Both the position numbers and the translations under genes were made by a program. Under the pieces are notes generated by a model that was not told the origin of the DNA, searched no databases, and saw only the letters and a list, made by a program, of their open reading frames with translations. From Haloplasma contractile SSD-17B (GTDB taxonomy: Bacteria > Bacillota_I > Bacilli_A > Haloplasmatales > Haloplasmataceae), in contig NZ_AFNU02000002.1 in assembly GCF_000215935.2 (NCBI RefSeq), positions 1 to 64,000 on the forward strand: a DNA stretch of 64,000 nucleotides, read 5' to 3'. Every line of letters starts with the position of its first letter. Position 1 is the first letter of the stretch. Below, one piece after another: positions 56,808-64,000 of the stretch.

Positions 56808-57350
56808 TTAGTTTTGCTTGATTGGTGCTACAACAACAAACATTTGCTTTCCTTCCATTTTCGGTCTGTTTTCAGCTTCTCCATGCTCTTTCAAACCGTC
56901 AACGAACTTATTAATTACTTCTTCGCCTTGATCTTTATATGCAATCATTCGACCTCTAAATCGAACAACTACACGTACTTTATCACCTTTTGTAAGAAAC
57001 TTAGTTGCGTTACGTAATTTTGTATTAAAATCATGTTCTTCTATTTTAGGTGTCATGCGAATTTCTTTAACTTGAACTTGTTTTTGATTTTTCTTCGCTT
57101 CTCTAGCACGGCGTTGTTGCTCATATCTGTATTTTCCATAGTTCATAATACGGCATACAGGTGGTTTTGCGTTAGGAGCAACACACACTAAATCCAACTG
57201 TTTTTCACGAGCTGTTGTCTGTGCGTCTTTAGTTGGTATAATACCAAGTTGTTCTCCATCTTCACCGATCAAACGAATTTCTCTTACGCGAATCGCTTCA
57301 TTAACTAAAGCGTCATCTTTCTTTTGATTATTAAATTTTTTACTAATAAT
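56808..57350 (-). CDS. infC: Translation initiation factor IF-3
   Basis: IF-3 binds the 30S subunit and checks start-codon choice. RVREIRLIGEDGEQLGI, LVCVAPNAKPPVCRIMNYGK, KEIRMTPKIEEHDFNTKLRN and KGDKVRVVVRFRGRMI are diagnostic. No ATG fits. The frame opens with GGAGGTGCTG followed by ATT ATT AGT AAA, which gives M-I-S-K when read from the first ATT, as in Bacillus IF-3, whose gene starts with AUU. I therefore start at 57350. The rare AUU start makes infC translation sensitive to IF-3 itself. An L20-type leader lies upstream. Confidence 0.92.
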   Translation of the reverse strand: MISKKFNNQKKDDALVNEAIRVREIRLIGEDGEQLGIIPTKDAQTTAREKQLDLVCVAPNAKPPVCRIMNYGKYRYEQQRRAREAKKNQKQVQVKEIRMTPKIEEHDFNTKLRNATKFLTKGDKVRVVVRFRGRMIAYKDQGEEVINKFVDGLKEHGEAENRPKMEGKQMFVVVAPIKQN

Positions 57351-57367
57351 CAGCACCTCCAAATTTT

Positions 57368-57648
57368 ATAAACAAAAAAAGCGAGCACAGACTGCCCACC
57401 ACATACACATCAATTAATAATTATGTGTTATAGTCATACATCAGAATAACTATAAACCAAAATTATAAATATAGTGTGACATCAACCTATCGATTAAATT
57501 CACCGATCAGGTGAGAAGCGGGTCTTCTGCTTTCCACGTTTTTTTATTTCAACACTACTATTATATGTGCTAAATAATAAAATGTCAACCAAAATCGTGA
57601 GATTTCTAGTAAAGTTAATAATTATTTACCTCATTAATGAATGTCGCA
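57368..57648 (-). promoter_or_regulatory. L20/infC leader with attenuator
   Basis: Between the infC promoter and gene, the minus-strand leader contains a conserved-looking hairpin around AAAGCAGAAGACCCGCTTCT (plus about 57514-57535) and ends in GGGCA/TGCTC followed by seven T (57370-57395). This layout matches the Bacillota L20 leader, in which L20 binding favours termination. I assign it from position and shape, not from an alignment. Confidence 0.7.
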
Positions 57649-57654
57649 AATACC

Positions 57655-57682
57655 ATTATACCCTAAAGTTAACATTTTGCAA
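57655..57682 (-). promoter_or_regulatory. Promoter of infC-rpmI-rplT
   Basis: On the minus strand TTGCAA and TATAAT are separated by 16 bases (plus 57677-57682 and 57655-57660). It gives a leader of about 300 nt. Confidence 0.7.
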
Positions 57683-57898
57683 GGTTTTTTTACATTTAAT
57701 TCATTACTATTGCTAAACACACATTTATAAGTAGACTACTCTATATAATCAAGAATACAGTTTAAAGACTATCACATGTTTTTTTCAACAAGTTTGGATT
57801 CACCAAAACGAAAATCATTAATACTATTAGTATGATTTTATAAAGATGCAATATAATAATATTAAACATAAAAATTCAGTTTTTTATTAAATTAATAG

Positions 57899-57927
57899 TT
57901 GATATTTTTATATATATACAGTATTAT
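57899..57927 (+). promoter_or_regulatory. Promoter of tRNA-Arg
   Basis: TTGATA and TATTAT with 17-base spacing lie about 35 bases upstream of the tRNA. The preceding 57683-57898 stretch is AT-rich without other features. Confidence 0.6.
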
Positions 57928-57961
57928 ATTATATGTGTGAAACACAACTGAATTTAAAAAT

Positions 57962-58038
57962 GCGTCTGTAGTTCAACTGGATAGAGCATCTGACTTCGGA
58001 TCAGAGGGTTGTGGGTTCGAATCCTACCAGGCGTGCCA
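57962..58038 (+). tRNA. tRNA-Arg (anticodon TCG)
   Basis: A complete cloverleaf of 77 nt. Acceptor GCGTCTG pairs with CAGGCGT (two wobbles), the anticodon stem is TCTGA/TCAGA with loop CTTCGGA, so the anticodon is TCG, and the T-arm is GTGGGTTCGAATCCTAC with a short stem. CCA is encoded at 58036-58038. A terminator follows. Confidence 0.92.
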
Positions 58039-58042
58039 TTTT

Positions 58043-58072
58043 AAAACACTGTTTAGAATGCAGTGTTTTTTT
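58043..58072 (+). terminator. Terminator of tRNA-Arg
   Basis: The stem AAAACACTG/CAGTGTTTT is followed by more T on the plus strand. Confidence 0.85.
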
Positions 58073-58088
58073 AATACTTTGAGTCAAG

Positions 58089-58135
58089 CAAAAAAAGGAC
58101 AGGTGATCAATTATAGGATCATCTGCTCTTTTTTT
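58089..58135 (-). terminator. Terminator of the DUF421 gene pair
   Basis: An imperfect stem around GACAGGTGATC/GATCATCTGCTC has A/T runs on both sides and lies beyond the stop at 58150. Confidence 0.75.
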
Positions 58136-58149
58136 GAATTTATTAATTT

Positions 58150-58443
58150 CTATTTATATTTACTTCTTAGATGCTCAATTAGTGCATTATCTTCCTCATG
58201 ATTACGTTCCTTTTTCCTAACCGTAATGTTTAACTCCCCATTGCTTTGAATTTGACCATAAGACACATCTTTAATATTATCAATATTCTTTTTTCTTAAC
58301 TCTCCATAGATCCAATCTGTATCAAGTCCATACTCCTCCATGTTATCATTTAATATTCTTCCATCCACAATTAACTCATTTGGATTTGGATTATAATAGG
58401 CCATTTTACGTTTTCTTCTTTTCAAATTGATCAGTCCTTTCAT
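58150..58443 (-). CDS. DUF421 C-terminal-domain-only protein
   Basis: This protein of about 97 residues repeats the C-terminal cytoplasmic domain of the adjacent DUF421/YetF-type protein. Compare ELIVDGRILNDNMEEYGLDT, DWIYGELRKKNIDNI, VSYGQIQSNGELNIT with EIVVDGKVVKRNLKEWGLSL, KWLYAELKKQNIESL, IFYAEIQTDGTLYID. It lacks the membrane part. It starts right after the stop of its neighbour; the exact start (ATG 58443, or a later ATG at MAYYNPN) is uncertain because no strong Shine-Dalgarno is seen. It probably arose by partial duplication. Confidence 0.7.
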   Translation of the reverse strand: MKGLINLKRRKRKMAYYNPNPNELIVDGRILNDNMEEYGLDTDWIYGELRKKNIDNIKDVSYGQIQSNGELNITVRKKERNHEEDNALIEHLRSKYK

Positions 58444-58444
58444 C

Positions 58445-59146
58445 TTAGTTTTTTTCTTTTTTGTGATCAATATACAATGTCCCATCCGTTTGAATCTCAG
58501 CATAGAAGATATCTGATAATGATTCAATATTTTGTTTTTTTAATTCTGCATACAACCATTTAAGACTAAGCCCCCACTCTTTTAAATTTCGCTTTACTAC
58601 CTTTCCATCGACGACAATTTCACCGGGTAGACATTTCGGTTTAGGAGAATGTAATTTTATATCTTTTCTTGCAATATTGTGAAGTTCCTCTTTATGATAG
58701 ACCGTCAATTCACCATTTGACTCGAGTACTGCAAACTCAACATTACGTATAGAGAAGACGCCCTCTTCTCTTAGTAACATTGTTAGACTGTCCAAACTTA
58801 TTCGATTATGCTTCATCGCTTTTTTTATTATGTTACCGTTTTTAATAAGGATGACTGGGTCACCACTTACTAATAATCTTAGTCTCGGAAATTTTATGAC
58901 TAACAAATCTAGAAGTAATGTTAACACTGTCCATGTTACTAAATTTGTTATTTGCGCTATAAAATCACCAGTTTTGCTAATTGCTATATTAGATGCAATC
59001 GATCCTATTGTAATTCCAGCTATATAATTAAATAATGTCAACTGTCCCATTTGTTTTTTACCTAATAATCTAGTGGCAAGTAATAATACTATAAAAGCAA
59101 TTATAGCCTTAATTAATACCGATAGAACGTCCGTTTCAATGTTCAT
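58445..59146 (-). CDS. DUF421 (YetF/YrbG-like) membrane protein
   Basis: The 233-residue protein has three N-terminal transmembrane helices (about residues 8-95, including LLATRLLGKKQMGQLTLFNY and IAGITIGSIASNIA). A cytoplasmic DUF421 domain follows, with the paired C-terminal half LPGEIVVDGKVVKRNLKEWG. YetF-type proteins include spore-germination-associated members such as YetF and YrbG, but the function is unknown. I start at the ATG at 59146, 9 bases from GAGG; the in-frame TTG at 59161 is less likely. Confidence 0.88.
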   Translation of the reverse strand: MNIETDVLSVLIKAIIAFIVLLLATRLLGKKQMGQLTLFNYIAGITIGSIASNIAISKTGDFIAQITNLVTWTVLTLLLDLLVIKFPRLRLLVSGDPVILIKNGNIIKKAMKHNRISLDSLTMLLREEGVFSIRNVEFAVLESNGELTVYHKEELHNIARKDIKLHSPKPKCLPGEIVVDGKVVKRNLKEWGLSLKWLYAELKKQNIESLSDIFYAEIQTDGTLYIDHKKEKN

Positions 59147-59554
59147 ATCATCATTCCTCAATAAGTCACGTCACATTTATATTCATTATTCTTTACAGGA
59201 CTGATTATGTATATTCCTAAACCCATAATAATTCTTGAACTTATGCTCTCTAGTTAGCTCTATCTATATTTTAGTGTAAGAGAAGTGTTTCTTTTACTAT
59301 TACAAAAAGTGTAAATTTGCTTTAAATCGTTATAATAGCTAGTTGAATACATCAATCTGGTTAAATAAGCTATAAAAACTAGCAGAAGTTGATAAAGACA
59401 GTTATTTATGATGATATTAATTGTGGTTTCGTTTAGTTTTAACACAGTTAAGTAATGTATACAAAATTCCTGCTATAACATAGTCGTAGTAACAAGTTTC
59501 GTTCTTTTAACAATAAAAACAATCTATCAATTATAATTTAAATCAAAAATGGTA
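59147..59554. other. Non-coding gap between DUF421 and tRNA-Leu
   Basis: About 400 bp of AT-rich DNA holding the divergent DUF421 promoter. A 61-codon minus frame at 59260-59445 lacks a ribosome-binding site and conserved content, and I do not call it. Confidence 0.45.
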
Positions 59555-59583
59555 TTTACAAAGTAATCCATTAGCGTTATAAT
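59555..59583 (+). promoter_or_regulatory. Promoter of tRNA-Leu
   Basis: TTTACA and a perfect TATAAT are separated by 17 bases. The predicted start of transcription is about 10 bases before the mature tRNA 5' end. Confidence 0.8.
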
Positions 59584-59598
59584 ATTATAAGCAAATAT

Positions 59599-59685
59599 GC
59601 CAGCGTGGCGGAATTGGTAGACGCAGTGGACTCAAAATCCACCGGTGTAAAAGCCGTATGGGTTCGACTCCCATCGTTGGTACCA
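59599..59685 (+). tRNA. tRNA-Leu (anticodon CAA)
   Basis: A class II tRNA of 87 nt with a long variable arm. Acceptor GCCAGCG pairs with CGTTGGT, the anticodon stem is GTGGA/TCCAC with loop CTCAAAA (anticodon CAA), and the T-arm contains GGGTTCGACTCCC. CCA is encoded. This species is a likely substrate of TrmL, encoded in the same window. Confidence 0.93.
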
Positions 59686-59692
59686 TATATAA

Positions 59693-59733
59693 AAAAGATT
59701 TGTAAACACATTAGTGCTTACAAATCTTTTTTT
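59693..59733 (+). terminator. Terminator of tRNA-Leu
   Basis: The stem AAGATTTGTAA/TTACAAATCTT is followed by T residues; the A-run on the other side allows use by minus-strand transcripts as well. Confidence 0.88.
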
Positions 59734-59799
59734 GTATTCTATTGTATTTTTTTGTTTGTTAAACCATGAGGTGTATAACTAATTTAACTATGTTGACGA

Positions 59800-60654
59800 T
59801 TAGACTTCTAATCCAAATACTAGTTTAATGATTACACCAAAAACAAATGAAATGGTTGCAACTCCTAAACTGATGAACGTCATTTCAATAAAACGTTTCT
59901 TGAAATTATAGTCTTTCGCTACTGAGATATAGTAGTTAAAAACGATAATAATAAATACTGCTGTGATTAGTGATACAGCAAGACAGGTATACTTTACACT
60001 AAATATTATAAATGGGGTTACCAGTAGTAAAACAGTTGAAATATAAGCTATTCCTGTATAAATTGAAGCTTTAAGTGCATTTTCTCCTTCTTCTTGTTTT
60101 GTTGACAAGTATTCAGATGCAGCCATTGAGAACGATGCTGAGACTCCTGTAATTAACCCTATTATGGCAATTATGTTTGTATCCTTAAATGCGAATGTAT
60201 AACCCGCAAGGGCACCTGTTAGTTCAACAAGTGCATCGTTTAATCCTAGTACAACGGATCCGGCATAGTTAAGTCGCTCTTCATTTAACTTGTTTATTAG
60301 TTCGATACCTTCTAATTCTTCATCAAAAATTTGTTCAATAAAAGGATGATCACTACATAATGGTTCATATTTTTTTTGAGCTTTTTCCTCATCCTTTTCT
60401 AATAACTTTAGTCCAAAAGTAAGACCGAATAAAACACAGATCCAATAATAAAGAAATACCTTTATCTTATTAGGTATTACATCAATTTGTGTTTTTGCCC
60501 TAAGTTCTTCATAATGCCTTGCCTCAGCCTCACAGATTTGGTTTAAGATTTTTCTATTCGTTTCATACTTGTTTCGTTTTGCTAATTTTCTATAAATATA
60601 ATGATCGGTTATCTCTTTTTTTTGTAATCTTATAAGTTCTTTATTGTCCTTCAT
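59800..60654 (-). CDS. Ferritin-like/VIT family transporter, copy A
   Basis: The N-terminal 75 residues form a rubrerythrin-like helical hairpin with Glu and His ligands (RLQKKEITDHYIYRKLAK, EAEARHYEELRA). The C-terminal part is a VIT1/CCC1-type membrane domain of about five helices with the signature GSVVLGLNDALVELTGALAG and ISVAKDYNFKKRF. Proteins of this design (MbfA-like) export iron or manganese. I start at the ATG at 60654, 8 bases after GGGAG. It is a close paralogue of the upstream gene at 60888, but a terminator lies between them. Metal and direction are not established here. Confidence 0.85.
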   Translation of the reverse strand: MKDNKELIRLQKKEITDHYIYRKLAKRNKYETNRKILNQICEAEARHYEELRAKTQIDVIPNKIKVFLYYWICVLFGLTFGLKLLEKDEEKAQKKYEPLCSDHPFIEQIFDEELEGIELINKLNEERLNYAGSVVLGLNDALVELTGALAGYTFAFKDTNIIAIIGLITGVSASFSMAASEYLSTKQEEGENALKASIYTGIAYISTVLLLVTPFIIFSVKYTCLAVSLITAVFIIIVFNYYISVAKDYNFKKRFIEMTFISLGVATISFVFGVIIKLVFGLEV

Positions 60655-60825
60655 AATCCCCACTCCCTAGATTATATATATTAGACTTCACTAACATTGG
60701 TTAAACTTTCGCATAAAAATGGTAATATTTTTTTCTGAAAAGATAACGATTATCAGTTAATATACATATACTATTAGTTACAGTTTTTTTATGTTAATTG
60801 AAATCAAATAGGTCTCCATTAAAAT

Positions 60826-60872
60826 AAAAAAATCTCATTTAATCAAATAAATATTTATCTGATTAAATGAGA
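60826..60872 (-). terminator. Terminator of VIT copy B
   Basis: The 13-bp stem TCTCATTTAATCA/TGATTAAATGAGA is followed by a T-run on the minus strand and separates the two VIT genes. Confidence 0.85.
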
Positions 60873-60887
60873 ATGATGGAATTTTTA

Positions 60888-61760
60888 TTAAGCTACTGGA
60901 ATGTCTATAAAATGATTAACAGCGAATCCAAATGCAAATGAAATAACTGCTACTCCTAAACTGATTGCTGTCATCTCTAAGAATCGCCTTGTAAAATTAT
61001 AGTCTTTAGCTACTGAGATGTAATAATTAAATATCATAATAATGAAAACGGCAATACCTAATGAAACACCTAAACTTGCATACGCGTTTTCGAGCAATAA
61101 GAATGGTAAAATTAAAAAGATTACTGTTGTGATGTAGGCTAAGCCAGTGTATATAGAAGCCTTAATTGCATTATCACCATCTTCTTGTTTTGTAGATAAG
61201 TATTCTGATGCAGCCATTGAGAACGATGCAGAAACACCTGTAATTAATCCAATAATTGCAATTAAAGATGTATTATTAAACGCAAATGTAAACCCTGCTA
61301 GTGCCCCAGTCAACTCAACTAATGCATCATTTAGTCCAAGCACTACAGACCCCATATACGTTAGCCGCTCCTCATTAAGCATGTTTAGTAATTCCTTTTC
61401 ATGGCGGTCTTCATCTGCAAATATTTCTTTAAAAAAAGAATAATCTTCACTCAGATGGTCATAGGATGCCTGCGCCTTTTCTTCATCCTTTTCTAAAAGT
61501 TTTAGCCCAAATGTAAATCCAAATATCACACTAATCCAGTAATAAAAAAATACTTTAAAACGTTTTGGTTTTACTACTCGATTCGTTTCCTGTTCAATTC
61601 TTCTATAGTGCTCAATTTCGTCGTCTGAAATCCGTTGTAGCAAAGACGCATTCGGGTCATTCTTCTTTTTTAGTCGCTTAGCCAACTTACCATATATAAA
61701 ATGGGCTGTAATTTCATTTTTTTGTTCAACCATCAATAATTTTAAATCTAATTTATTCAT
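60888..61760 (-). CDS. Ferritin-like/VIT family transporter, copy B
   Basis: This 290-residue protein has the same layout as copy A: N-terminal ferritin-like helices (MVEQKNEITAHFIYGKLAKR, DDEIEHYRRIEQET) and a VIT membrane domain (GSVVLGLNDALVELTGALAG, SFSMAASEYLSTKQ, ISVAKDYNFTRRF). The two copies are very similar in the membrane half and diverge more in the N-terminal half and in the loop before the first VIT helix. AGGAGG precedes the ATG. Different sensing with the same transport mechanism is possible. Confidence 0.87.
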   Translation of the reverse strand: MNKLDLKLLMVEQKNEITAHFIYGKLAKRLKKKNDPNASLLQRISDDEIEHYRRIEQETNRVVKPKRFKVFFYYWISVIFGFTFGLKLLEKDEEKAQASYDHLSEDYSFFKEIFADEDRHEKELLNMLNEERLTYMGSVVLGLNDALVELTGALAGFTFAFNNTSLIAIIGLITGVSASFSMAASEYLSTKQEDGDNAIKASIYTGLAYITTVIFLILPFLLLENAYASLGVSLGIAVFIIMIFNYYISVAKDYNFTRRFLEMTAISLGVAVISFAFGFAVNHFIDIPVA

Positions 61761-61945
61761 ACTTTCACTCCTCCTCGTATAATATATATATCTTATTAAT
61801 TATATATTACCATATTATTGATCGTTTTAATATTTATACACATATAATTAGGCAATGAGCGAACTTTGTTTTTAATTATGTTTATTATTTACATCAGTCA
61901 TCACGCTTAATCTAATCTTTGAGCCTCTACATAAATTTTCAATAA

Positions 61946-61977
61946 TAAAAAACGTAAACCACATTTAAGGTTTACGT
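61946..61977 (-). terminator. Terminator of pyrR
   Basis: The stem ACGTAAACC/GGTTTACGT is followed by a T-run on the minus strand. Confidence 0.88.
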
Positions 61978-61990
61978 CAATCTCACCATT

Positions 61991-62521
61991 TTATTTTTTA
62001 CTAATTAAAACACCATCTGTTCCATCTTTTTCTAATAACTTTACAATTACTTGTTCCTGTTTAGATGTCGGTATATTTTTTCCAACGTAGTCAGGTCGAA
62101 TCGGAAGTTCACGGTGACCACGGTCGATTAACGTTGCGAGTTGAATTTCATTTGCACGACCATAGTCCATTATTGCATCTAATGCAGCTCGTACGGTTCT
62201 CCCTGTATAAAGAACATCATCAATTAGGACAACCTTCTTACCCTCTACACTAAACTCTATTTTAGATGTACTATTTAAGGACTCATCCTTCTCAATATCA
62301 TCACGATAATTAGTAATATCAAGTTCTCCTACCGATACTTCAACATCTTCTATGGTTTTTATATTTTTTGCAATTCGATTTGCAATATAAACACCTTTTG
62401 ATTTTATACCGATAATGACTAAGTCTTTTGTCCCTTTGTTGCGTTCTAGTATTTCATGAGAAATTCGTTTTAATGAACGCCCCATCGTCTCTGCATCAAT
62501 TATTTCTTTTGTAAATGCCAT
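61991..62521 (-). CDS. pyrR: PyrR bifunctional regulator / uracil phosphoribosyltransferase
   Basis: PyrR binds pyrimidine-operon leader RNA when UMP is high and has uracil phosphoribosyltransferase activity. The PRPP-binding loop VVLIDDVLYTGRTVRAALDA, the N-terminal RISHEILERNKG and the C-terminal LIDRGHRELPIRPDYVGKNI are diagnostic. The 176-residue length is typical. It is 12 bases downstream of the LtaS-like gene and has a terminator, so it is not joined to pyrimidine genes here. GAGGTGAC precedes the ATG. Confidence 0.95.
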   Translation of the reverse strand: MAFTKEIIDAETMGRSLKRISHEILERNKGTKDLVIIGIKSKGVYIANRIAKNIKTIEDVEVSVGELDITNYRDDIEKDESLNSTSKIEFSVEGKKVVLIDDVLYTGRTVRAALDAIMDYGRANEIQLATLIDRGHRELPIRPDYVGKNIPTSKQEQVIVKLLEKDGTDGVLISKK

Positions 62522-62533
62522 ACTACGTCACCT

Positions 62534-64000
62534 CTAAATCTTTACTTTATCTTTCAAGTCATAATAGTACTCAATGATATCGTACTTATTAATAATGTTT
62601 GAAATATCAATTACGTTACTCGCTTCTTTCTTTCTCTTTTCAATATATTCCTCTGTAATAACCGATTCGTCAATTTCATCATTCGTAATATAATAGTCAT
62701 CTCTAAAGTCATCATAATATATGTTACCATCTGTCCAATCACCATTATTGAAGACAACCAGATTATCATTCACGTTAAACATATCATTACCCAGTGAAAA
62801 TAGGTTATGGATTCCTAACATATTCTGTATGGTAGGTGCTGCATCAACCATTCCCATTGGCGAGTCAATTGTTCTAGGTGCTTTTATATCTTTACTCCAT
62901 ATAATAAACGGTACTTTTTGTCGTGCCTTATATTCAATACGGTCCATTTCATGACCAATGAGCACTTCCATATCATCGATTGGTAAATTCGCAGGATGAT
63001 CTCCATATAAGACTACAATTGTTTCATCTAACATACGGCTTTCTTCAAGTTTTAACAGAAATTGACCGAATGCCCAATCCGCATAGTGAGCGGATTTTAA
63101 ATAATTACATGTTATTGATGTCGACTCAAGTTCTCCACATGTAAGCTCAGGTTCTGGCATACCCTCTTCATCATATGTCGTGTATTTATCCACATCCGCA
63201 AATGGAGTATGATTTGTTAAGGTAATAAGTGTCGCATAGTAAGGCTCGTTAGATGCTTTTAAATACTCAATAGACTGCATATAGAATTTATAATCATTAA
63301 TACCAAATCCAACAAGGTCCTCTGGTTCAGCATGATAAAAATCACGATCTAATAAAATATCATACCCAAGAGATGGGTGCATGATATCACGATTCCAGAA
63401 TGAGCCATTGTTTCCATGCATAGACATCGTGAAATAACCTTCTTCTTTCAAGAGTTTTGGTGTTGTCACATAGTTATTATTAAAGTGAGTTAAAAAAATT
63501 GTTCCATTATTAACAGGTAATAGTGAAGTATTAAATGTAAATTCAGTATCTGATGACGTACCAACACTTTCTTGTGAGTACATGTTGCTGAAATAATAAC
63601 CTTCACTTGCAAACTGATTTAAATACGGTGTGATTTCTTGATCATCAATTGTTCTATTAACCAAGAATTGTTCCACACTCTCTGCATGAATGACAATCAC
63701 ATTTTTACCTTTAAACTTATTAGTCATTCCATTTGTTGTGTGTTCTTTATTTTGATTTCTTACAAATTGAATAAAGCGCTCATAGTCAGTTTCAGAGACA
63801 TCTTGTGTTCTTAACATCCCAACTGATTTAAACAGATCTGACATGTGATACGTATAAATGCCGTAGTTTTCTACAACATAAGGACGATTCCATAATTTAT
63901 ATAATCGTGAAACTTGTTTTCCACTTAACGTACAAAGACCAATAATGAGCATGGATAGGCCTGTTCTTAAGAAGGCTGTTCTTATCTTTTTAAGAGTTGT
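62534..64000 (-). CDS. LtaS-type sulfatase-fold membrane protein (partial, runs off the right edge)
   Basis: This is a lipoteichoic-acid-synthase-family protein. The extracellular phosphatase/transferase domain has the metal-ligand HAESVEQFL, the catalytic-Thr region VGTSSDTEFTFNTSLLPV, TMSMHGNNGSFWNRD, TLTNHTPF and YGDHPANLP. The frame stays open to the window end, with hydrophobic residues preceding the domain, so the 5' part with the transmembrane helices lies outside. A methionine at 63952 is probably not the true start. LtaS makes glycerol-phosphate polymers from phosphatidylglycerol. Related phosphoglycerol transferases are an alternative. It is followed by pyrR. Confidence 0.88.
   Translation of the reverse strand, partial: TTLKKIRTAFLRTGLSMLIIGLCTLSGKQVSRLYKLWNRPYVVENYGIYTYHMSDLFKSVGMLRTQDVSETDYERFIQFVRNQNKEHTTNGMTNKFKGKNVIVIHAESVEQFLVNRTIDDQEITPYLNQFASEGYYFSNMYSQESVGTSSDTEFTFNTSLLPVNNGTIFLTHFNNNYVTTPKLLKEEGYFTMSMHGNNGSFWNRDIMHPSLGYDILLDRDFYHAEPEDLVGFGINDYKFYMQSIEYLKASNEPYYATLITLTNHTPFADVDKYTTYDEEGMPEPELTCGELESTSITCNYLKSAHYADWAFGQFLLKLEESRMLDETIVVLYGDHPANLPIDDMEVLIGHEMDRIEYKARQKVPFIIWSKDIKAPRTIDSPMGMVDAAPTIQNMLGIHNLFSLGNDMFNVNDNLVVFNNGDWTDGNIYYDDFRDDYYITNDEIDESVITEEYIEKRKKEASNVIDISNIINKYDIIEYYYDLKDKVKI

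Noticed and set aside
59260-59445. 61-codon minus-strand frame between DUF421 and tRNA-Leu
   Set aside because: No Shine-Dalgarno, no conserved pattern, AT-rich composition like the gap around it.

Overview
The window is a 64 kb chromosomal segment of an AT-rich Bacillota. Several Bacilli-type neighbourhoods are preserved: acpS with ydcC; whiA-yvcK-rapZ; trxB-ppaX-lgt-hprK; infC-rpmI-rplT; a YhbD/bactofilin operon; and FabT-like with acpP. FabT-like, NtdP, YerC, LtaS and PyrR homologues, two small CotF-like coat proteins and a YdcC-type lipoprotein support a lineage near Bacilli with sporulating ancestry. Long non-coding gaps, and the mix of Bacillus-type with unusual fused or truncated proteins, would fit a deep lineage such as Haloplasma/Turicibacter relatives. 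That placement is an inference. No IS element, prophage or CRISPR array was seen, and nearly all protein genes lie on the minus strand.

Layout. 0-4 kb: YdcC-like lipoprotein, DUF378 protein, acpS, a lone Xre regulator and whiA. 4-13 kb: a 1.1 kb non-coding gap, then yvcK, rapZ, trxB, ppaX, lgt, hprK, a YvlD-like membrane protein and a VanZ-like protein. 13-20 kb: an HD-fold protein, uvrA with a LexA-like box, a candidate tandem-repeat small RNA on the plus strand, and two DUF4397 proteins, one with a long Met-rich tail. 20-31 kb: M19 dipeptidase, bPH2 membrane protein, a three-gene operon (ABC-2 exporter plus an 1130-residue FG-GAP-like surface protein), ligA, and an orphan Card1-like nuclease. 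31-39 kb: GH13 enzyme and divergent LacI regulator with cre-like operators, nitroreductase, SemiSWEET-like protein, second LacI regulator, pepF. 39-50 kb: an IF2_N/starch-synthase half-domain fusion, the bactofilin operon, a GalM-like protein, M24 peptidase, phosphohexomutase, FabT-like regulator, acpP, manA, LacX-like epimerase, trmL, queG. 50-64 kb: YerC-like, M29 aminopeptidase, NtdP, thioredoxin- and ArsC/Spx-like proteins, coat proteins, TtcA-like, the infC operon with its leader, tRNA-Arg, DUF421 proteins, tRNA-Leu, two ferritin-VIT paralogues, pyrR, and an ltaS-type gene running off the right edge.

Functional links. HprK, the LacI regulators with CG-centred operators, GH13, phosphohexomutase, ManA, two GalM-like proteins and YvcK form a carbon-control theme. 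AcpS, AcpP and FabT-like form a lipid-synthesis theme, and Lgt, the lipoprotein, VanZ-like and LtaS-like proteins an envelope theme. The most novel element is a candidate RNA at about 17511-17723. It has a consensus sigma-A promoter, an intrinsic terminator and six roughly 24-nt repeats of the form CTCATA-N-CCC. Each unit is antisense to a Shine-Dalgarno plus AUG, so it reads as a tandem anti-ribosome-binding-site RNA.
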